Below are positions 58,088 through 64,000 of a stretch of 64,000 nt of DNA, piece by piece (position 1 is the first letter of the stretch; each line of letters opens with the position of its first letter). The DNA is from Mastigias papua. Lineage: Eukaryota; Cnidaria; Scyphozoa; Rhizostomeae; Mastigiidae. Location: assembly GCA_964019165.1 (NCBI GenBank), contig OZ025271.1:3941570-4005569 (forward strand), given 5' to 3'. The notes under the pieces were generated by a model. That model was not told where the DNA came from. It saw only the letters and a program-made list of their open reading frames with translations, and ran no database searches. A program made the translations under genes and the position numbers.

Positions 58088-59226
58088 CATGTGGTTTACC
58101 ATCATCATCATAGTGTGTCCAATGCTTTAAGCACGTTGAATGTCATGCATCTAAACTTTTCATGGTCTCCTGCTATTCGTATCAAATTTCCATAAGACTT
58201 TCCAGTCCACTTCTTTAGGTTGTCCATCCATGTAATTCTTGGTCTTCCTTTGCTGCGTTTGCCATTGATTTTTCCTTCAAGCAGCTGACGTTGTAGCTCG
58301 TTGTGTCTGACTAGGTGACCAAAATACTGACATTTTCGTTTGACTATGTTAGACAACAATTGCTTTTCTGTACTTAACATGTCTAGGACTTCTTCATTTG
58401 TTTTATGCTTTGTGTATGAAAGTTTTAGCATTTTTCTATATGTCCACATTTCAAAGGCATTTATTCGTCCAGCAAGTGTTTTTGATATCGTCCAGGTTTC
58501 TGCACCATAAGTAAGTGTTGACCACACATAACATTTTATTAGTCTCAATCTGGTTGATATACTTATTTTCTGTGATGTTATGACTTTTGAGATGTTGTTA
58601 AATGCTCCCCTTGCTATTTCTATTCTTCTTTTTATTTCACTGTCACATTTGCCATTGTCTGTTATTAAATGTCCAAGGTATATAAATTTCTTTACTTGCT
58701 CTATTGCTCTCCCTTCTATTGTTATCTTAGCATTCGGTGTGACTTGTTTCTTAGTTACAACCATCACCTTTGTTTTCTTTATATTAATGCTCATACCATA
58801 ATCCTTTCCTCTTTCGTTTACCGTATTTATCAGGTTTTGTAATTTGACAGAATCAGTTGCTAAAAGTCCAGTATCATCCGCATATCTTAAATTATTCATA
58901 TTTACTCCTCCAATAACTACACCCGGCATGCCTTCGATTTCTCTAAAAATCTTTTCAGTATATAAATTGTAGAGGTTTGGTGATAGTACACAACCTTGTC
59001 TTACACCCTTCTTTATTTTAAAATCTGACGAAACTCCATTTTTAGTTCTTACCACTGCAGTCTGTTCCCAGTACATTTTGATGATAATTTGTAGATCTTT
59101 ATCGTCCACTCCTATTTCTTTCAAACATTCTATTAGCTTGGTATGGTTAACTCGATCGAAAGCTTTCGTATAGTCAATAAAACATATATACACGTCAATA
59201 AAACATATATACATGTGGTTTACCAT
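58088..59226 (-). mobile_element. 5'-truncated RTE LINE with 15-bp target-site duplication
   Basis: catgtggtttaccat at 58088-58102 is repeated exactly at 59212-59226. The insert (58103-59211) ends on the - strand in a short (atg)n tail. Near the 5' end, gtcaataaaacatatatac is tandemly duplicated. It lies in intron 1 of the SCYL3-type gene, antisense. Confidence 0.93.
58108..59211 (-). pseudogene. RTE reverse transcriptase C-terminal two thirds
   Basis: The frame is uninterrupted: CFIDYTKAFDRVNHTKLIEC, GVRQGCVLSPNLYNLYTEKI, the catalytic LRYADDTGLLATDSVKLQNL, KKFIYLGHLITDNGKCDSEI, LTYGAETWTISKTLAGRINA, KCQYFGHLVRHNELQRQLLE, KGRPRITWMDNLKKW, stop at 58108-58110. The endonuclease and first RT motifs are lost by 5' truncation. 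No stops, so this is a recent insertion. RTE clade by motif order and (ATG)n tail; it differs clearly from the element at 4753-7747. Confidence 0.88.
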
Positions 59227-61247
59227 ACACATGGTATATTCCTTTTGACAAAGTCTGTTGTTTGATTTTGAATCAAAAGTCAAACTATTTGAATTTGAAA
59301 AGTGATTTATCTCTGCTAAAGCACAGATGATAAGCTAGATATCAGGTGAAAGTCAGTCAGATTCAAGTGCATACTTGGTAGTCATCAGGTCTACATGGAG
59401 GGGGTATGTGAGGCAACTGTTGACATGATTCAAGTGGGGGTCAGATCTATGGTTAGAGTTTATTTCATGGGGAGGGGTATCTAAAATATCTGAAAGTTGA
59501 TGATTATGTGAGTGGTCCCTTATTGTTTCATTACATATAGCATCATGAATTATTATAGCATTTGTTGTTGTGAAATGAATGTTATTAAAGTCTTCATTCT
59601 ATGCTGGCAGTGTAAGGCTGCTTTTTTATAATTAATTCTTAGAGAATACAGAGCTATATCACTCCCTAAATTATACAAGAACAAAACAGTATATGACTAG
59701 TGAGTCAACTTATGTGACTGACTGAGTGTGACAAAACTAAGGTGCATTCCTTGTAAAGGTCATGCCAGAGAGCCATTCACTTACTTTTGCGTTTATGCCA
59801 TGATAGCACACAAATAGGTAATTTAGCTATCATGCCCCTGGAGGTTAGTGCTTACAACAGCAAATCTCATGCCACTACACTGACAAAAGGACTTATTCCA
59901 TCAGGCCTTGCCCTGAACAAGAATAATGTTGTTCTAGAAATGAGCCCCTTGAACAATTTATTGGCTCTGTTTCAACCTCTCTAAGAATGAAATTAAAATA
60001 CACAGAAAAGGCTTGTTGTAAGTAGGCTAAATTGGGACTCCAGTCTAGGACAGTTGAATATTTGATATAAATATAGCGATCAATGTCCAGTTACCCAGCG
60101 ATTGACATGTTATTTAATGATTAGCTTAGTGATGACTTGAATTGAGACAGTTTAGCCATGGCAAAGAGCTAATCTTTAGGTGCTCAATAAATCACTTAGT
60201 GACGTAATGTTAAGCAATCATTGGGCTACCGGGCTTGAGTGGGTGCCTTTCCAACAAGGCCTGAGCTGGATACCTCAATTGCAGGCTGCATGGAATGCAC
60301 CCAAGTCACATGGGATTGCATATTTCTATATATAGAACAATTGTATTCAAAGGTTAGCTTGAAATGTCATGGATAGAAAACATGGTGTATTTGATGGTAG
60401 TGATGAATAGTTGAACAGTATGATTGGTGGAGTTAATCCATGTAGAAAGCCAAGCTATTCTATGGTATGTTATACTGAATGACATAGCAGCAGCAGCCAT
60501 GATATTGAGATTCTTCCTTTTGAAAATCATCTGCACACAGCGAAGTACATATGTCTATGCACATTGCCATGTTTATGCAAGCATTCAAGTGCAGTAAGGA
60601 GCTTCTGCAGCTAGAACACTCATTTGACCCTTACTTATTCGCACACATCTGAGAGGGTACCATATGTTTATCAGTGTGGTAGTACTTGATGACAAATTCA
60701 TAATGGGCAGAAAATAATGTCTATGTTCATTTTGGTTATCCATATGGTCCAATTGGAGTTCCTTATTTTTAATATTCAAGTGATTTTCCACCCTGTGGTA
60801 ATAGCTATATATAGAATCCAAAGGATAAAATCAAATCACTTTGTTGATGTCTTTTTTATTTATGCTGAATGTATAAATTCTGTGCAAAGTTTGAGCTATA
60901 ATGTAGAGTGTACAGATAAACTAGTTATAACACAAGTTGTTGTTGATGCTTACTTCTGCTTAATTTGTAGTGCTACTCCTTTGCATAATTTGGTTTGCCT
61001 GGATTTGTTGCTGTTTAATATACAACCTCTTTATGCTTTATGCTAGCCTATATATTGTTATATTTTATGGTGTGAGGTTGCCTGCCTTTGCTCCAAGCCA
61101 TATATTGCATCCACTTAAGTAAGCACTTAGTCTTACTTTATCATTTCTTTATTATAAGTAATTAAATGTTATTACTCACTTAATTTTGAAATATGTTTGT
61201 ATATGTTTCTCTCGGTATTTTTGTATGTCATTTTATGTTTTTTGTAG
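59227..61247. other. remainder of intron 1 of the SCYL3-type gene
   Basis: No coding frame, RNA gene or repeat stands out on either strand. The sequence ends in the pyrimidine-rich acceptor ttttttgtag. Confidence 0.5.
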
Positions 61248-61433
61248 ACCCTGAAACTCTTGAGGCATCCATATGTATTGAAATTCATTGGTGCAGTTCA
61301 AACAGATAGACATCTAAAGCTAATAACAGAAGATGTTTCTCCTCTCAGTCATAAATTTTATTCTCTTGAAGCATTGGAAATTATATCAGGACTCCATAAT
61401 ATTCTAGAGGCACTGGTATTCCTACATGAGAAG
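61248..61433 (+). CDS. SCYL3: SCYL3-type gene, exon 2
   Basis: 62 codons in phase 0: TLKLLRHPYVLKFIGAVQTD, RHLKLITEDVSPLSHKFYSL, EALEIISGLHNILEALVFLH, EK. This aligns with human SCYL3 LKTLRHPYILRFL...LVTERVQPL...GIYDILLALIFLHD. Donor gtaaag. Confidence 0.93.
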
Positions 61434-61794
61434 GTAAAGCACACTTGAAACCAGTAGTTGTTTTGTATCTCAATGCTGAATATCCATTGTACTCATGTCA
61501 GTCAGTGTAGACTTCAGTTGTTAATGGAAAGATATTTATCCCTCATCAGTCTCATTTGAAGATAATCTTGTGATAAATAATTCCCTTTATATCTGATAGT
61601 TTAAAGAGAACTGTGGATCACAGAAAGTTGAGATAGTGTCATTAATATAGACAGTATTTAGGTTTTTATTAGGGATTATGCGATATGAGTTGTTGTTTGG
61701 TTGAATTTAAACTAGTTAGTAATCAAAGTCTAATTTCCAAAGTGCTGTTTCTTCAATGTCTATTCTGAATACACTTATCAGTACTGAATATACA

Positions 61795-62868
61795 TCATCA
61801 TCCTTATCATCATCATCATTTATACAGCGTTTTCCATCTTACGACGGGTTGCTGTTTGCGTTCTTCCATGACAAATGCCTCCATTTTGTATGGTCTGGCG
61901 CATTTTCTTCTTTCAACCCACATCTCTTAGCTTCTCGTTTCATGTTATCTTTCCAGGTCATCTTCGTTTGGCCTCTGCCTCTCATGACATCTTCGTCCAG
62001 CCTCCACGCTATCTTGATCGGATCATCATCTTCCCTCCTCAATACATGACCCAGCCACCTCAGTCCACTTCATCTCACTACTTCCAGGATAGAATCTTCT
62101 AATCCTAGCCTTTCCATTAATCCAAGCGTGTTCAACCTTTCCGCCAGCTTCACACCACACATCCATCTCAACATCGCTCTCTCCGTTCTCTGCAAGATAC
62201 CAGCCTCTATTCCCTTCACATTCCACGTTTCACTCCCGTAGACCATCACTGACCTGACACACGCTTTGTACACTTTACCCCTCAACTTCCACGAAAACCT
62301 TCTTCGACACAAGACACTAGCCATTTCATTAAACCTTGCCCAACCCAGATGGCATCTTCTCGAGACCGCAATCTCACATCCTCCTCCTTTGTTCAACACA
62401 TCGCCAAGGTAAACAAATTGCTGCACCTTTCTACTCCAATCAGGTACTGACCATCTTCCTCATCCAAATCATTCCCAATCAAGCACTTACTGCAAACAAA
62501 ATTCACTGCCAATCTGTTGCTGACCTTCTTCACCTTGGCACACCTGGCGTGTACCCATCACTTACAGCATGTGCATTCCATCGAATTCTGCTTCACCCGC
62601 TTTCCACACACTCCACAAAGATCCTCCTTCAGTTCCACTGTTACACCCTTTCCACCACTCGCTTGCAGCACCTTTGTCTTTGTCATGTTCACCTTCAGGC
62701 CTTTCCCTTCAAATGCCTGCTTCCATCCAACAGATAGATCCTCCAGATCTTTCATTGTTTCCGCCATCAGAACCAGATCATCCGCATACAACAGATTCCA
62801 CAGAACGTCTCTGTTGCATTCCTCCGACAAAACGTCAATCACGATGGCAAAGAGAAGAGGTGAAAGCT
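61795..62868 (-). pseudogene. decayed LINE RT fragment with zinc-finger-like motif
   Basis: Reading leftward: LSPLLFAIVIDVLSEECNRD and the catalytic LLYADDLVLMAETMKDLEDL, then KVNMTKTKVLQASGG. A CGVCGKRVKQNSMECTCCK cysteine motif follows. Further on: FVYLGDVLNKGGGCEIAVSR, VMVYGSETWNVKGIEAGILQ, RAMLRWMCGVKLAERLNTLG and GRGQTKMTWKDNMKREAKRC, then a (gat)n tail at 61795-61820. Frames shift several times (near 62540, 62080 and 62040). It lies in intron 2 of the SCYL3-type gene, antisense. Confidence 0.8.
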
Positions 62869-63086
62869 CTTCTATATATCATATACATACATCTATATAC
62901 ATATACATATATCTGCTTATTTAGATGTCATAGCTCTTTTAAGCTAATTAAATCTTATATAGCATTGCAGGAGAAAAGATTTTTAACTATTTTGTCGAAT
63001 ATTTATAGTGCTTGAACTAAGAATTCAACTACATATGTTGTACATGAGCATGGTTGTGCAATGTCATTTTTCACTATTTCCAATAG

Positions 63087-63177
63087 GTCAAACTTGTGCA
63101 TGGAAATTTGAATCAATATTCAGTATTTGTCAATAATCAGGATGGCACTTGGAAAGTTGGCTGTATGGAAAAAGTTG
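63087..63177 (+). CDS. SCYL3: SCYL3-type gene, exon 3
   Basis: Acceptor ccaatag; encodes VKLVHGNLNQYSVFVNNQDG, TWKVGCMEKV and one base more (phase 1). The match to human SCYL3 is [28 protein letters not shown]. HGN stands in place of the kinase HRD. The donor is the weak gttgag; reading on would give an immediate stop. Confidence 0.85.
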
Positions 63178-63256
63178 GTTGAGTCAATTCTTGTCTGTGT
63201 GAATTGTATTTTTGCTGCTTAAATGTTCTTTTGTTAGTGCTTGAATACTTTTGCAG

Positions 63257-63270
63257 AATTACATTCACCC
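63257..63270 (+). CDS. possible 14-bp microexon of the SCYL3-type gene
   Basis: Bounded by acceptor cttttgcag and GT (gtactg). Its 14 bp convert phase 1 (end of exon 3) to phase 0 (start of the next exon), reading ELHSP without a stop. Direct joining of the neighbouring exons would give a stop codon. Confidence 0.3.
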
Positions 63271-63453
63271 GTACTGAGCACTTTTTATCTATGAATTCAG
63301 GATGTCAGTTCTTTCATTGGGTGTGAATTGTGTTATTTGCTAATGCACCAGGTGTTGTTTGTTTTCATAACTTCCTTTAAAGACAGCTAGAATTGGCCTG
63401 TTTATATTGACAGTGCATCACGACCTTCATTATTTTCCTTACTTCCTTTTAAG

Positions 63454-63538
63454 GCAACTAAAAGTGACGAATCAGGTATTAAGCATGACATCCTTTGCTT
63501 TGCTGAAATGGCAAAATCACTTCTTGATGCAACTAGAG
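63454..63538 (+). CDS. SCYL3: SCYL3-type gene, next exon (GC donor)
   Basis: Acceptor ccttttaag; phase 0 reading ATKSDESGIKHDILCFAEMA, KSLLDATR. The part DILCFAEMAKSLL matches DAFSFGTLVESLL of the pseudokinase C-lobe. It ends before gcaagt, a GC-AG type donor; the GT alternative would require a longer, stop-containing read. Confidence 0.65.
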
Positions 63539-63826
63539 GCAAGTTTGCTTTAATCCTCCTTTACTCAGTTTGAAAGTATATGTTTTTATTACTTCATAGT
63601 TACAGGAAGCTTGAAATTGTGTCTAAGCTTGTTAAGTATTTGTCTTGGGCTGCCCCTAAAGCTTGGTACTCACTTCAATCTTAAGTCACTTTAAGTGTGT
63701 TTATCTTTCCGAGTTTAGTGTTCTTAGAAGTTTGGGATAAAACCCAGTGTCATACTCACTATGAGTTTATATGTTTTAAAGTGACCCTAGCTGTCTTAAT
63801 ATACATGCCAACATTCTCATATGCAG

Positions 63827-63854
63827 CTGCAGCGCTTAGCAGCCTACATCATAG
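63827..63854 (+). CDS. possible further small exon of the SCYL3-type gene
   Basis: Acceptor atatgcag and donor gtttat bound 28 bp. In the required phase it reads GAAALSSLHH, comparable with SADVLSSFQQ of SCYL3. Short, so uncertain. Confidence 0.35.
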
Positions 63855-64000
63855 GTTTATTTGGTGTGGCTAATGTACTAGGCCACGCCTTATTGAGAAG
63901 AGATGGTTGATGATTGCTTGGTGTCACCTTTTTCCAATATTTTTGGTCATTCTTTTAAGGAGGTATGTCTTAGCGACTACATCATGAGTGCATATCTAGG

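Larger units (their letters stand above)
54941..63854 (+). other. SCYL3: gene span: SCYL3-type pseudokinase (5' part)
   Basis: Exons 54941-55150, 61248-61433, 63087-63177, possibly 63257-63270, 63454-63538 and possibly 63827-63854 encode the start of a SCY1-like pseudokinase. The N-terminal MGAEESIIKS matches the myristoylated start MGSENS of SCYL3. The kinase-like fold shows LRHPYVLKFIGAVQTDRHLK, LITEDVSPL, LHNILEALVFLHEK and HGNLNQYSVFVNNQDGTWKV. The catalytic HRD is replaced by HGN, and the usual DFG position is not conserved, as in this family. SCYL proteins act at Golgi membranes and in trafficking (family knowledge). The gene runs off the right edge. Confidence 0.85.

Noticed and set aside
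61875..63015. Ser/Pro-rich + frames overlapping the LINE at 61795-62868
   Set aside because: They are antisense shadows of the RT fragment.

Overview
This is eukaryotic (metazoan) genomic DNA: AT-rich, intron-bearing and crowded with transposable elements. Three host genes can be read from spliced exons. (1) A BCH-domain (CRAL-TRIO-like) protein of the BNIP2/caytaxin family lies on the + strand, with exons between 3733 and 25705. (2) A lysosomal beta-mannosidase (GH2, MANBA-type) lies on the - strand, 28650-34656, and is complete. (3) The 5' part of a SCYL3-type N-myristoylated pseudokinase lies on the + strand, 54941 to beyond 63854, and runs off the right edge. A weak candidate first exon of a further - strand gene is at 796-952. 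The transposon mix (RTE/BovB-like, CR1/L2-like with esterase ORF1, BEL/Pao, Ty3/Gypsy, GIY-YIG Penelope, pogo/Tigger and other MITEs) fits a marine invertebrate such as a cnidarian or sponge. I cannot fix the species.

Layout. 1-3700: non-coding with two MITE-like elements. 3733-25705: the BCH gene. Its intron 1 holds an RTE LINE embedded in TA microsatellite. Its roughly 12.9 kb intron 3 (9821-22738) holds a BEL/Pao element with an internal deletion, a CR1/L2-like LINE (LINE A) and, on the opposite strand, a Penelope-like element abutting a LINE fragment. 25.7-28.6 kb: intergenic, with a 17-bp tandem repeat and a Harbinger/MADF-like scrap. 28.65-34.66 kb: beta-mannosidase. A Tigger-type element with perfect 24-bp inverted ends begins 98 bp upstream of its start codon.

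37.4-54 kb is a nested pile. A Ty3/Gypsy pol on + is cut by LINE C (in the RT), by a segment carrying LINE B (after the RT) and by LINE D (near the pol end, opposite strand, with a 7-bp target duplication). A small RTE tail sits in the 3' LTR. A gag-like piece lies head-to-head on the - strand. 54.9 kb to the end: the SCYL3-type gene, with a 26-bp minisatellite, a 5'-truncated RTE copy with a 15-bp target duplication and another decayed LINE in its introns.

Most elements carry stops, frameshifts or truncations and are not active copies. The most notable signals are: a SAMD1/KAT6-like winged-helix module at the N-terminus of the esterase ORF1 in LINEs A and B; a conserved 3' hairpin in both LINEs; a candidate hammerhead-like motif downstream of the Penelope ORF; a 177-nt in-frame GT...AG segment inside the beta-mannosidase exon (possible exitron); and a possible 14-bp microexon in the SCYL3-type gene.
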